Shown: positions 25,589 through 34,984, counted from the first letter of the stretch. The stretch is DNA of 49,020 nucleotides from an uncultured Lutibacter sp. (GCF_937891065.1 NZ_CALAEQ010000224.1:1-49020); one strand, 5' to 3'. Notes: generated by a model from the sequence alone, not told the origin. Numbers and translations: made by a program.

Positions 25589-25605
25589 TATAAATTACCT
25601 ATCTT

Positions 25606-26790
25606 CTAATTTACCAATTCAAAAGATTGTTTAGCTATTTCAACTTCTTCATTAGTTGGAACAATCAAAATTTTAGTTTTTGAATTTTCTTTATGAATTT
25701 CAGTCAATTTTTTAGCTCTAATATTATTCTTTTCAACATCTAGTTCAATTCCAAAGTATTCCATATTAGTACATACTAATTTTCTAATAACATCAGAGTT
25801 TTCTCCAATTCCAGCTGTAAATACTATCGCATCCAATCCGTTCATTGCAGCTGTATAAGAACCAATATATTTTTTAATTTTATAAGCACTCATATCTAAA
25901 GCCAACTGACAATCTTTATTTCCTTTTTCAGCTTCAGCTTCAATATCACGTAAATCACTAAAACCTGTTAAACCAAACATTCCACTTTCTTTTTGGAGCA
26001 TACTATTTACATCATCAAGAGTGTAGCCCAAATTATTTACTAAATGAAAAATAATAGCATGATCTATTTCACCACTTCTTGAACCCATTATTAGCCCTGT
26101 TACAGGTCCAAAACCTAATGAAGTTTCAATACTTTTTCCGTTTTTTACAGCAACCATACTACAACCATTACCTAAATGAATTGTAATGATTTTAGAATTT
26201 TCAATTCCTAAATATTCAATTACTTTTTCAGAAACGTATTTATGACTAGTACCATGAAATCCGTATTTTCTAATCTTGTGTTCTTCCAAAAATTTATTTG
26301 GAATGGCATATTTATAGGCTTCTACTGGTATAGTTTGATGAAATGCAGTATCAAAAACAGCAATTTGTTTTGCATTAGGAAACATCGTTTCTGCAACTAC
26401 AATCCCTTCATAATTTGCTGGATTGTGTTGTGGAGCTAATGAAAATAATTTTTTAATTTGATCTTTAACTTCTTGATTTATAATAGTTGTATCTGAAAAA
26501 GTACTTCCTCCATGAACAACTCTATGCCCTACTGCTTCAACCTCTGAAGTAGATTTTATGACTCCTACTTTTTCATCTAATAATAAGTTTACGACTTTTT
26601 CTAAACCAACTTTATGGTTTGGAATGTCTAAAACTTCATCTATTTTATTATTTTCAGATTTATAGTGAATTTCGGCATCATTTAAGCCGATTCTCTCCAC
26701 TAATCCTGAACATATAACTTCTTCTTGAGGCATATTAAATAATTGATATTTAATTGAAGAACTACCTGAATTTATTACTAAAATTTTCAT
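25606..26790 (-). CDS. ackA: Acetate kinase
   Basis: 394 residues, normal for the family. It starts MKILVINSGSSSIKYQLF with the phosphate-binding NSGSSS, followed by VGHRVVHGG (Arg and His at the active site), FDTAFHQTIP, KYGFHGTSHKYVS (His near 180), HLGNGCSM and FTAGIGENSD. It converts acetyl phosphate and ADP to acetate and ATP, or the reverse. Its ATG directly follows the stop of pta, so the two form the pta-ackA operon for overflow or fermentative acetate metabolism. Confidence 0.96.
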   Translation of the reverse strand: MKILVINSGSSSIKYQLFNMPQEEVICSGLVERIGLNDAEIHYKSENNKIDEVLDIPNHKVGLEKVVNLLLDEKVGVIKSTSEVEAVGHRVVHGGSTFSDTTIINQEVKDQIKKLFSLAPQHNPANYEGIVVAETMFPNAKQIAVFDTAFHQTIPVEAYKYAIPNKFLEEHKIRKYGFHGTSHKYVSEKVIEYLGIENSKIITIHLGNGCSMVAVKNGKSIETSLGFGPVTGLIMGSRSGEIDHAIIFHLVNNLGYTLDDVNSMLQKESGMFGLTGFSDLRDIEAEAEKGNKDCQLALDMSAYKIKKYIGSYTAAMNGLDAIVFTAGIGENSDVIRKLVCTNMEYFGIELDVEKNNIRAKKLTEIHKENSKTKILIVPTNEEVEIAKQSFELVN

Positions 26791-28887
26791 TTAAATCCCT
26801 TGTGCTTGTATTGCTGTTAATATAACTGTGTTAAAAATATCTTCTGTAGTACATCCTCTACTTAAATCGTTGACTGGCTTATTTAAACCTTGTAACATTG
26901 GCCCAATTGCTAATGCACCGGTTTCACGTTGAACGGCTTTATAGGTGTTATTACCTGTATTTAAATCTGGAAAAATTAATATATTAGCTTGACCTGCGAC
27001 TTCTGAATCTGGCATTTTGCTTTTCCCAATTCTAGCATCTACAGCAGCATCATATTGTATTGGTCCTTCAACTTTTAAATCTGGGCGTAATTGTTTTACT
27101 ATTTCTGTTGCTCTACGAACAATATCAACATCTTCACCTTTCCCTGAAGCGCCTGATGAGTACGAAAGCATTGCAATTTTAGGATCTATACCAAAATTTT
27201 TGCTAGAATCTGCAGACGAAATTGCAATTTCAGCCAATTGTTCAGCATTTGGATTTGGGTTAATAGCACAATCGCCAAAAACTGAAACTCTATCTTCTAA
27301 ACACATAAAAAATATTGATGAAACAACTGAAACTCCAGGTTTTGTTTTAATAAACTGTAAAGCTGGTTTTATAGTGTGTTGTGTTGTGTGTGCTGCTCCA
27401 GACACCATTCCATCAGCTAACCCTTTGTGTACCATCATGGTTCCAAAGTAAGAAACATCACCCATTAAATCTTCAGCCATGTCAATAGTAAGTCCTTTAT
27501 GCTTTCTTAATTCAAATAAAGTATTTGAAAAATCTTGAAAGTTTTCTGATTCTATTGGATTTATAATAGCCACTTTATTTAAATCTAATTTTAATCCAAG
27601 TCGAAGAATATTATTTTCAATAGTGTTTCTATCTCCTAAAATAGTTAAATCAACAATATCCATTTCAACCAACCTGCAAGCAGCAGTTATAACACGATCG
27701 TCATTACCTTCTGGTAAAACAATATGCTTTCGTTGAGTTCTTGCACGTTTCATTAAATTATATTGAAACATTCTAGGTGTAATACCAACATTATCTTTAA
27801 ACGAAATTAGTTTTTCGTCCAATTTATCTATTTCAATATACTTATCAAAAGTACTTAATGAAGTTCTTATTTTTTGCTTATTCCCTGCGTACATATGTGA
27901 GCGCACAGCACCAATTTTATTTGCTACCTCAAAGGTTCCTTCTTGTGCTAATATAATTGGAACAATTTGCGATAACCCATCAATTAACTTAATGATAGAA
28001 TCATCTGGAACTATACCTCCAGTTAAAACAATTCCTGATATTTTTGGATAATTAGAAGATACATTTGCTTGTAATGCTCCTAAAATAATATCAGCTCTAT
28101 CACCTGGGGTAATTATTAAACTATCTTCTTCAAGGTGGTTAAGATAATTTCTTAACTGCATTGCACCTACTTTGAAACTAGATGACTGGTTATTAATACT
28201 GTCTTCACCAAATAAAATTTTAGCGTCAATAGCTTTTGCAATTTCTTTAATTGTAGGGTTATTTAATGAAGAAATTTTTGGAATAACATTTACCAAAACA
28301 CTTTTTGGTAAATTTTTCTCAATACCTTCTCTTACTAGTTCAATATTAATTTCTTGAACTTTATTAGCTACTACAGCTAAAACTTCAACATCCTTTTCTT
28401 TAAATGAATCATAGGCCAAATGTAACCCATTAATAAACTCATCTAAAGTTTTACCAACACCACTTGAAACAATAATTGCAGGAATTCCTAAATTTTTTGC
28501 GATTAAAATGTTTGCGTCTAATTCTATAGCAACTCCCTCACCTGAAAAATCAGATCCTTCAACTAATACAAAATCATTTTTTTCTTCAATTGCTTTATAT
28601 TTTTCAATAATTCTATCAAATATTTCACCTTCTTTCCCTTCATTTCGTTTTTTTATAAACTGAGAGCGTGTAAAGGCAAATGCATCATCTGGATTGATAT
28701 CTAACTCGAAATGAGAGATAACTGTATTAATATGATTATCCTTTTTCCCTTTTTTAACATCATCAATAATAGGTCTAAAATACCCAACTTTTGCTGTTTT
28801 CCCTAATAACATTCTCATTAATCCTAACGAAACAATAGACTTACCGCTATTTGCTTCGCTGGTAGCTATGTATATGGCCTTACTCAT
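26791..28887 (-). CDS. pta: Phosphate acetyltransferase (long form)
   Basis: 698 residues. The N-terminal part is a BioD-like P-loop domain (AIYIATSEANSGKSIVSLGL, residues 4-23), then a DRTGG domain around 215-330 (TPGDRADIILGAL), then the catalytic PTA_PTB domain from about 370 (ARTQRKHIVLPEGNDDRVITAA; LADGMVSGAAHTTQHTIKPALQ; MLSYSSGASGKGEDVD). It exchanges CoA for phosphate on acetyl-CoA. It is the first gene of the pta-ackA operon and has a consensus -7 element 16 bases upstream. Confidence 0.96.
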   Translation of the reverse strand: MSKAIYIATSEANSGKSIVSLGLMRMLLGKTAKVGYFRPIIDDVKKGKKDNHINTVISHFELDINPDDAFAFTRSQFIKKRNEGKEGEIFDRIIEKYKAIEEKNDFVLVEGSDFSGEGVAIELDANILIAKNLGIPAIIVSSGVGKTLDEFINGLHLAYDSFKEKDVEVLAVVANKVQEINIELVREGIEKNLPKSVLVNVIPKISSLNNPTIKEIAKAIDAKILFGEDSINNQSSSFKVGAMQLRNYLNHLEEDSLIITPGDRADIILGALQANVSSNYPKISGIVLTGGIVPDDSIIKLIDGLSQIVPIILAQEGTFEVANKIGAVRSHMYAGNKQKIRTSLSTFDKYIEIDKLDEKLISFKDNVGITPRMFQYNLMKRARTQRKHIVLPEGNDDRVITAACRLVEMDIVDLTILGDRNTIENNILRLGLKLDLNKVAIINPIESENFQDFSNTLFELRKHKGLTIDMAEDLMGDVSYFGTMMVHKGLADGMVSGAAHTTQHTIKPALQFIKTKPGVSVVSSIFFMCLEDRVSVFGDCAINPNPNAEQLAEIAISSADSSKNFGIDPKIAMLSYSSGASGKGEDVDIVRRATEIVKQLRPDLKVEGPIQYDAAVDARIGKSKMPDSEVAGQANILIFPDLNTGNNTYKAVQRETGALAIGPMLQGLNKPVNDLSRGCTTEDIFNTVILTAIQAQGI

Positions 28888-28902
28888 TATTTATTTTTTT
28901 TG

Positions 28903-28910
28903 CAAATATA
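28903..28910 (-). promoter_or_regulatory. -7 promoter element TATATTTG for pta-ackA
   Basis: Exact TAnnTTTG on the minus strand, 16 bases upstream of the pta ATG at 28887. Confidence 0.72.
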
Positions 28911-28952
28911 CTTCAATATTCAATGAATTCATTAATAATTAGACTATATTTT

Positions 28953-28968
28953 GGTGACTTTTGTCACC
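28953..28968. promoter_or_regulatory. Inverted repeat GGTGAC-TTTT-GTCACC between pta and hutI (candidate operator)
   Basis: Perfect 6-bp arms with a 4-base spacer, the half-site spacing seen with Crp/Fnr-family dimers. It lies about 31 bases before the hutI -7 element and about 43 before that of pta-ackA, so it could act on either or both divergent promoters. Its G+C content stands out from the surrounding AT-rich spacer. Confidence 0.55.
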
Positions 28969-28998
28969 TTTAATCAAAAAAATTTATTAGAATAGCTG

Positions 28999-29006
28999 TA
29001 TATTTG
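28999..29006 (+). promoter_or_regulatory. -7 promoter element TATATTTG for hutI
   Basis: Exact TAnnTTTG match 23 bases before the hutI ATG. Confidence 0.7.
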
Positions 29007-29029
29007 AACTCCTAATTATATACTAAAAT

Positions 29030-30265
29030 ATGACAACTTTAATCATCAATATAAAAGAACTATTACAAGTTGAAAACTCACCTAAGGAAATGGTTTGTGG
29101 AGATCAAATGAAAATTCTACCTACTCTTAAAAATGCATTTTTATGTATTGAGAATGACATAATAATTGATTTTGGATTCATGAAGAATTTACCAAATTTA
29201 ATTGCTAACAAAATTATTGATGCTACTGGAAGAATTGTATTACCTACTTGGTGTGATAGTCACACACACATTGTATATGCTGGAAATAGAGAACACGAAT
29301 TTGTTGATAGAATTAACGGACTTAGTTATGAAGATATTGCAAATAAAGGCGGCGGGATACTAAATTCCGCAAAGTTATTACAAACAACATCCGAAGAAGA
29401 ATTATACAAACAATCAGCTGTAAGAATTGAAGAAATAATGAAACTTGGTACTGGGGCTGTAGAAATAAAATCTGGCTATGGCTTAACATTAGAAGCTGAA
29501 CTAAAAATGTTAAGAGTTATAAAAAAACTGAATGAAAATTATCCGATTACTATAAAAGCGACTTTTTTAGGTGCTCACGCTTTACCTTTTGAGTTTAAAA
29601 ATAACAAAAGTGGTTATTTAGATGTAGTTATTAATGAAATATTACCAATTGTTGCAAAAGAAAACTTAGCTGAATTTATAGATATTTTTTGTGAAACGGG
29701 TTATTTTTCAGTAGAAGATACTGATCGGTTATTAAAAGCTGCAAGTAATTACGGATTAATGCCAAAAATACATGTAAATCAATTTAATGCTATTGGAGGT
29801 ATACAAGCTGGAGTTAAATATAAAGCTCTTTCTGTTGATCATTTAGAAGAAATGAGAGATGAAGATATTGACGTTTTAAAAAACACTAAAACAATGCCTG
29901 TTGCTTTACCTTCTTGTTCCTTCTTTTTGAGTATTCCTTATACTCCAGCACGGAAAATGATTAATGCTGGTTTACCATTGGCCTTAGCAACAGATTACAA
30001 TCCCGGCTCTACTCCTTCTGGTAATATGAATTTTGTGGTGTCAACTGCTTGTATTAAAATGAAAATGACTCCTGAAGAAGCTATAAATGCAGCAACAATA
30101 AATGGTGCTTATGCAATGGGATTAGAAAAAACTCATGGAAGTATTTGTAAAGGTAAAAAAGCAAATCTTATAATTACTGAACAAATTCCAAGTTATAATT
30201 TTATTCCATATTCTTTTGGAAATAACAACATATACCAAGTTATTATTGAAGGAAAAATTATTTAA
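29030..30265 (+). CDS. hutI: Imidazolonepropionase
   Basis: 411 residues of the amidohydrolase superfamily. The metal motif His-x-His is in DSHTHIVYAGNREHEFVDR (about residues 76-79), then GGGILNSAKLL, GAVEIKSGYGL, the metal-binding His of FLGAHALP and VNQFNAIGG, and the Asp of ALATDYNPGSTPSGNM. The enzyme opens imidazolone-propionate to formiminoglutamate in histidine degradation. The other genes of the path (hutH, hutU, hutG or ftcD) are not in the window, so hutI is an orphan here. It is convergent with the Wzc-like gene, with 5 bases between stops and no terminator visible. Confidence 0.94.
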   Translation: MTTLIINIKELLQVENSPKEMVCGDQMKILPTLKNAFLCIENDIIIDFGFMKNLPNLIANKIIDATGRIVLPTWCDSHTHIVYAGNREHEFVDRINGLSYEDIANKGGGILNSAKLLQTTSEEELYKQSAVRIEEIMKLGTGAVEIKSGYGLTLEAELKMLRVIKKLNENYPITIKATFLGAHALPFEFKNNKSGYLDVVINEILPIVAKENLAEFIDIFCETGYFSVEDTDRLLKAASNYGLMPKIHVNQFNAIGGIQAGVKYKALSVDHLEEMRDEDIDVLKNTKTMPVALPSCSFFLSIPYTPARKMINAGLPLALATDYNPGSTPSGNMNFVVSTACIKMKMTPEEAINAATINGAYAMGLEKTHGSICKGKKANLIITEQIPSYNFIPYSFGNNNIYQVIIEGKII

Positions 30266-30270
30266 ACTAA

Positions 30271-32721
30271 TTAACTCTTATTTTTTTTAAATAATTTTCT
30301 AAAAGTCGATTTTTCTTCATTTTCAGTATAACCATTTGAATATTTTCCATAGCCATATCCGTACCCATATCCGTATCCATAGCCATATTTAGATTTTACT
30401 TTAAAATCATTTAAAACAATGCTAATATTTGAAATTTCCTGCTTACGATACTTATCATTAATCATTTTTAGCATACCTTTTTGAGAATACCCTTGTCTAA
30501 CAACATAAACTGTTGAATCAGCATATTTTATCAACTCTAAAGCATCTGAAACTAAACCAATAGGTGGCGTATCTAAAATAATATAATCATATTCCTCTTT
30601 AAGACTGTTTATTAAATCTTCAGTTGCTGAATTAATTAATAATTCGGACGGATTTGGAGGAACTGGACCAGAAGTTATAACATCTAAATTTTCAATTTTC
30701 GTTTTTTGAATAATACTTTCTTTGCTTTCCTCACCAATTAGATAATTTACAACCCCAATTTTATTCGAAATTTCAAAGTCCCCAAATATTTTTGGTTTAC
30801 GTAAATCCAATCCAACCAAAATGGTTTTTTTACCTCCTAAGGCAAAAACTGTTGCTAAATTTATTGAAACAAATGTTTTTCCTTCTCCACTAACTGAAGA
30901 GGTTATAATAATAGTTTTACATTTATCTTTTGTATTTCTTGCAAATAGAAAATGAATATTGGAACGTAAGGCTCTAAAAGATTCTGAAACCGTGGATTTA
31001 GGTTTTAAAAACACCGCTAAATTATTATCTGCCGTATTTTTTCCAACAACTCCTAATATTGGAATTGGTGAAATTCGCTCAATATCTTCAGCCGTATAAA
31101 TTTTACTATCTAATATTTCTTTTGCAATTATTACAAAAAGAGGTAATATAGTTCCTAATAACAAAGCTATCACATAATTAAATGAAACTCTAGGCAAAAT
31201 AAAACCTTGACCAGTATCTTTAGCTGTATCTAAAACTGAAATATCAGAGACACTCGCTGCAATTGCTATTTCAGCTTCATATCGCTTTTGCATTAAAAAC
31301 ACAAAATTAGATTCTGTTAAACTATACTTTCGTTGAAAGTTTAATAATTTTTGTTCTTTATTTGGAAGTTTGGTTAACTGGTAATTATAAGAATTTAATC
31401 TATTTACACTGTTCGTTAAACTTACATTTGTTACTTTTTTTAAGGATGATATATTCTCAAGCAACACATTTCTTGCCGTTTCAATTTCATCGTTAATTAA
31501 CTTTAATGAAGGATGATTTGAAGTAACTTCACTTGATAATTTTTCTTTTTGAATAGAAAGTTCCGTTAATTTACCTACCATCCCTGCAATAGAACCATCT
31601 TCAATATTTATAATAGCAGGTGCTGGTATTTTAGAATAATTTGAATTGGTCTTAATATAGTTTTCTAAATTTTCAAAATATACAATTCTATCAGCCAATT
31701 GCTGTTGCATTTTGTCAAGTCCCAATGTTTGCGAAAATATTTCTCCGGCTTCCGCAGATAAATTATAAATTGAATTTTGCTCTTTAAATTTTCCAATATT
31801 ATCCTCAATTAATTTTAAACTATCTGATGTGTTTTTAAATTGAGCATCTATAAATTCTTTTGTACTATAAGCATAATTTGTTTTTTGTTCTAATTCATAT
31901 GCTGATAAAACTTCAACCGTTTTATTTAAATAATCGACTAATCTATTTTTATTTGTACCAGTTAATGATAATTCTACAAGTGAAGTTCCTGCAAGTCCAT
32001 TTGCTCTTACATTTTGATATTTCCCCGTTGCTTGACCTATCGTTTTTAACTGTATATAAAACGATTGCCCCATTAAAGGTTTTGAGGTATCCTTAATTTC
32101 AATTTGCGCTTTTAAAAATGGTAAATTAATATATTCATCAATTAAAAATGTTTGAGAAAAGTTCTCATTTTCAACAGTTATTTTTTTAGTAGTTTCATCT
32201 TTATAATTAATTAGATTACTACTAGTTTCACCATTAAAATCTACCGATAATTTAAAACTATTGTTATCAATAAAATCAATTTTAATAAGTGTATTTAATA
32301 ATTGATACTGATTAGGTTGAAGCGTAATTACAAAGTTAGTTTTACCATAAACATCCTCCGTTCTAAAACGTCCATCTTTTAAATAATCTATATAAAATTT
32401 TAATTCCCTTACTACTTTTTCATTGTGAGTTCTTGAGATTAATGCTTTTCTAATTGATTCTACTTTATCGCTTACACCTCCCCAATTAAATGCAATATTG
32501 GTACCTGATGAAAAAAGTGGGTTTTGTTTCTCCTTAACTGCTATAGTTGTTTGTAAACCATATATTTTTTCAGTTGAAATATTGAAATAATAAGCAATTC
32601 CTAAAGCAATAATGATTGAAAATAAAAACCATTTCCAATTCGCAAGAATTCTAAACAGGTAATCTTTTATATCTGATATGTGCTCTGCTCTATTTTCAAT
32701 AAAATTGAATTTATTCTCCAT
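30271..32721 (-). CDS. Wzc-like polysaccharide co-polymerase and tyrosine autokinase
   Basis: 816 residues. A Wzz domain opens the protein: membrane helix at about 33-49 (WFLFSIIIALGIAYYF), a large periplasmic part to about 500 with coiled coil, and a second helix at about 513-533. The cytoplasmic BY-kinase follows, with Walker A near 605-613 (SSVSGEGKTF), Walker A' LVGLDLRKPKIFGDF and Walker B YDYIILDTPPIGLVSD. The tail holds seven consecutive Tyr-Gly dipeptides followed by KYSNGY, a tyrosine cluster that would be the autophosphorylation site. It controls chain length and export of capsule or exopolysaccharide, working with the Wza-like gene 8 bases upstream. Confidence 0.93.
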   Translation of the reverse strand: MENKFNFIENRAEHISDIKDYLFRILANWKWFLFSIIIALGIAYYFNISTEKIYGLQTTIAVKEKQNPLFSSGTNIAFNWGGVSDKVESIRKALISRTHNEKVVRELKFYIDYLKDGRFRTEDVYGKTNFVITLQPNQYQLLNTLIKIDFIDNNSFKLSVDFNGETSSNLINYKDETTKKITVENENFSQTFLIDEYINLPFLKAQIEIKDTSKPLMGQSFYIQLKTIGQATGKYQNVRANGLAGTSLVELSLTGTNKNRLVDYLNKTVEVLSAYELEQKTNYAYSTKEFIDAQFKNTSDSLKLIEDNIGKFKEQNSIYNLSAEAGEIFSQTLGLDKMQQQLADRIVYFENLENYIKTNSNYSKIPAPAIINIEDGSIAGMVGKLTELSIQKEKLSSEVTSNHPSLKLINDEIETARNVLLENISSLKKVTNVSLTNSVNRLNSYNYQLTKLPNKEQKLLNFQRKYSLTESNFVFLMQKRYEAEIAIAASVSDISVLDTAKDTGQGFILPRVSFNYVIALLLGTILPLFVIIAKEILDSKIYTAEDIERISPIPILGVVGKNTADNNLAVFLKPKSTVSESFRALRSNIHFLFARNTKDKCKTIIITSSVSGEGKTFVSINLATVFALGGKKTILVGLDLRKPKIFGDFEISNKIGVVNYLIGEESKESIIQKTKIENLDVITSGPVPPNPSELLINSATEDLINSLKEEYDYIILDTPPIGLVSDALELIKYADSTVYVVRQGYSQKGMLKMINDKYRKQEISNISIVLNDFKVKSKYGYGYGYGYGYGYGKYSNGYTENEEKSTFRKLFKKNKS

Positions 32722-32729
32722 TATTAATA

Positions 32730-33509
32730 TTATATATTTTTAACTAATAATACAGAGCTCACCAAAAACGATAAAACGGTTACAACTGTCGAAAAAGTTT
32801 GAAGTCCTGTAGTTCCTGTTCCCCAAGATTTTTGTTTTAAGGGAGCTACATAAATAATATCATTTGGCTGAATATAAAAATTCTCAGATTCAAATATTTC
32901 AATTTTTGTGAGGTCTAACTTGTATTTTTTAACACCATCTAATGTCTTTCTAATTAATGTTACATCTTCTCTATTCCCCAACTGAGAAATTTCTCCTGCA
33001 TTTGCAATAGCATCAATTATTGAAACCTGATTTTGAGCCAAATTAATAGTACCTGGTGATCCCACTTCACCTGTAACTATAAAATTAATACCCGCCAATT
33101 TTACAGTGACAAAAACCAAATCTGGATTTTTTAAAAAATTACTTAATTCACCTTCAATTTTTTTTCTAACTTCATTTTCAGTATACCCTAATACATTTAA
33201 ATCTCCTATATAAGGTATTCTAATATTTCCATGTCTATCAACGCTATACCCCGAGAAATACAAACCTTGCCCTTTATTTGAGCTATTGTTATTACCTGCT
33301 TCACTCTTAAATAGAGAAACTATCTCAGAATTAACAGATTTAATATCAATATATAATACATCATTTACTTGTAAACGATAAGGTTCATTATTTAGTTTGT
33401 AAATTTCCGATTTCTCAATAGGCTCTCCCTGAAAATAAGTCATTTGTTTTGTAGTAACACAAGAAGACAAACAACCTAAAAGCAATACGTATAAAAAAAG
33501 TTTCTTCAT
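32730..33509 (-). CDS. Wza-like polysaccharide export outer-membrane lipoprotein
   Basis: 259 residues. A lipoprotein signal (MKKLFLYVLLLGCLSSC) has its lipobox Cys at 17. The Poly_export domain (YRLQVNDVLYIDIKSVNSEI) and SLBB domains (VTGEVGSPGTINLAQNQVSIIDAI; DVTLIRK) follow, and the protein ends in a hydrophobic helix (TVVTVLSFLVSSVLLVKNI) that would be the pore or membrane-anchoring segment. It forms the outer-membrane channel for polysaccharide. It is shorter than enterobacterial Wza (about 380), as usual in Bacteroidota. Glycosyltransferase genes are not adjacent. Promoter TATATTTG is 20 bases upstream of the ATG. Confidence 0.92.
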   Translation of the reverse strand: MKKLFLYVLLLGCLSSCVTTKQMTYFQGEPIEKSEIYKLNNEPYRLQVNDVLYIDIKSVNSEIVSLFKSEAGNNNSSNKGQGLYFSGYSVDRHGNIRIPYIGDLNVLGYTENEVRKKIEGELSNFLKNPDLVFVTVKLAGINFIVTGEVGSPGTINLAQNQVSIIDAIANAGEISQLGNREDVTLIRKTLDGVKKYKLDLTKIEIFESENFYIQPNDIIYVAPLKQKSWGTGTTGLQTFSTVVTVLSFLVSSVLLVKNI

Positions 33510-33529
33510 ATAAATTTAGTGGTGTAAGG

Positions 33530-33537
33530 CAAATATA
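33530..33537 (-). promoter_or_regulatory. -7 promoter element TATATTTG for the Wza-Wzc pair
   Basis: Exact TAnnTTTG on the minus strand, 20 bases upstream of the ATG at 33509. Confidence 0.7.
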
Positions 33538-33596
33538 ATTTTAAATAGCAAATTAAAATAATATTTCTATTATTTTCGTGCTAAATTTAGCCTAAT

Positions 33597-34373
33597 ATGT
33601 GGTTCAAAGTTAAGTCATTTATTTTATTTCTATCAAAATCTACCAATCAACATGGAGTACACTCGCCTTTTGTGTATAACTTAGTTACAAAATGTTTCTA
33701 TCAAAGAGCCAACACTTCCAAAGTTAATTTAGTAAATACCGCTAAAAAATGGCTATCTCAAAATAAAAATACAATAACTGTTACTGATTTTGGTAGTGGA
33801 TCAAAAATCTTTAAAAATAACGAACGAAAAATAGCTGATATTGCAAAAATTGCAGGAATTAACAATAAAAAGGCAGCACTTTTACTTAGAATAATAACCT
33901 ATTTTGAAATAAAAAACATGTTAGAAATTGGAACCTCAGTTGGTTTAGGAACTGCAGCACTAAGTATTGGTAACCCAAAAGCAACTATTACAACTCTTGA
34001 AGGATGCGAAAATACAGCAAGTATTGCACAAAAATTATTTGATACTTTTAAATTGAAAAATATTACATTAACCACTGGAAACTTTAAAGAAACATTACCT
34101 TTAGCCGTAAATAACAATACATTCGATTTAATTTATTTTGATGGAAACCATCAAAAAGAAGCAACCCTAAATTATTTTAATTTGTGTTTAGATTCAGCGC
34201 ATAATAATTCTATATTTATTTTTGATGATATAAATTGGTCTTCAGAAATGCAACAAGCTTGGAAAGCAATAAAAAAACATCCAAAAGTAACAATTAGCAT
34301 TGATACTTTTTTTTGGGGAATTATTTTCTTCAGAAAAGAACAAGAAAAAGAACATTTCACAATAAGAGTTTAG
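33597..34373 (+). CDS. Class I SAM-dependent methyltransferase (O-methyltransferase-like)
   Basis: 258 residues. The SAM-binding motif I is in NMLEIGTSVGLGTAALSIG (about 106-124), motif II acid in TTLEGCENTASIAQ, and motif IV in FDLIYFDGNHQKEATLNYF, typical of the Methyltransf_24/O-methyltransferase group. The N-terminal 90 residues (HGVHSPFVYNLVTKCFYQ; TDFGSGSKIFKNNERKIADIAK) form a helical cap found in flavobacterial homologues. The acceptor substrate is unknown. It is divergent from the polysaccharide export genes and is followed 35 bases on by the cobalamin adenosyltransferase gene, so these two may share a transcript. Confidence 0.88.
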   Translation: MWFKVKSFILFLSKSTNQHGVHSPFVYNLVTKCFYQRANTSKVNLVNTAKKWLSQNKNTITVTDFGSGSKIFKNNERKIADIAKIAGINNKKAALLLRIITYFEIKNMLEIGTSVGLGTAALSIGNPKATITTLEGCENTASIAQKLFDTFKLKNITLTTGNFKETLPLAVNNNTFDLIYFDGNHQKEATLNYFNLCLDSAHNNSIFIFDDINWSSEMQQAWKAIKKHPKVTISIDTFFWGIIFFRKEQEKEHFTIRV

Positions 34374-34408
34374 AATCTTATTTTATAAAAAATTAAATAC
34401 TTTAAATT

Positions 34409-34984
34409 ATGAAAATTTATACAAAAACAGGCGACAAAGGTAAAACTTCACTTTTTGGAGGAACTAGAGTCCCTAAATATGATTTAAGAATTGAAGCTTA
34501 CGGAACAGTTGATGAATTAAATTCATACATAGGTCTAATTCGCGATCAAAAAATTGATGCAAATACTTCTAAAATTTTACTAATAATTCAGCATGAATTA
34601 TTCACTATTGGTTCCATGTTAGCTACTCCACCAGAGAAAAAAGTGTTAAAAAATGGAAAAGAACGCTTAACTATTTCAAAAATTAGCAATGAATCAATTG
34701 AACTTTTAGAAAAAGAGATGGACAAAATGAATGAATCATTACCAGAAATGACTCATTTTATTTTACCAGGTGGCCACCCAACAGTGTCATATTGTCATAT
34801 TGCACGTTGTATTTGCAGAAGAGTTGAACGGATAACCACCCAACTAAGTGACGAAAGCAGCATTGAACCACTAATTTTAATGTATTTAAATAGACTTTCT
34901 GACTATCTTTTTGTGCTGGCACGGAAATTGACAACTGATAATAACGCTCAAGAAGTTCAGTGGATTCCTGAGAAAATATCATAA
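34409..34984 (+). CDS. Cob(I)yrinic acid a,c-diamide adenosyltransferase (PduO type)
   Basis: 191 residues, a typical PduO-type ATP:cob(I)alamin adenosyltransferase. The ATP-binding N-terminus reads MKIYTKTGDKGKTSLFGGTRVPK, then KYDLRIEAYGTVDELNSYIGL; the active-site segments CRRVERITTQLS and LNRLSDYLFVLARK are intact. It transfers the 5'-deoxyadenosyl group to cobalamin, making the cofactor needed by enzymes such as methylmalonyl-CoA mutase. No cobalamin riboswitch can fit in the 35-base upstream gap. It probably belongs to one unit with the methyltransferase. Confidence 0.93.
   Translation: MKIYTKTGDKGKTSLFGGTRVPKYDLRIEAYGTVDELNSYIGLIRDQKIDANTSKILLIIQHELFTIGSMLATPPEKKVLKNGKERLTISKISNESIELLEKEMDKMNESLPEMTHFILPGGHPTVSYCHIARCICRRVERITTQLSDESSIEPLILMYLNRLSDYLFVLARKLTTDNNAQEVQWIPEKIS

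Noticed and set aside
30348-30390. Short tandem repeat as possible CRISPR or regulatory array
   Set aside because: The 6-base periodicity is explained by Tyr-Gly codons in the Wzc-like tail; there are no spacers.
34374-34408. Cobalamin riboswitch before the adenosyltransferase
   Set aside because: Only 35 AT-rich bases separate it from the gene upstream, far too short for a cobalamin riboswitch.
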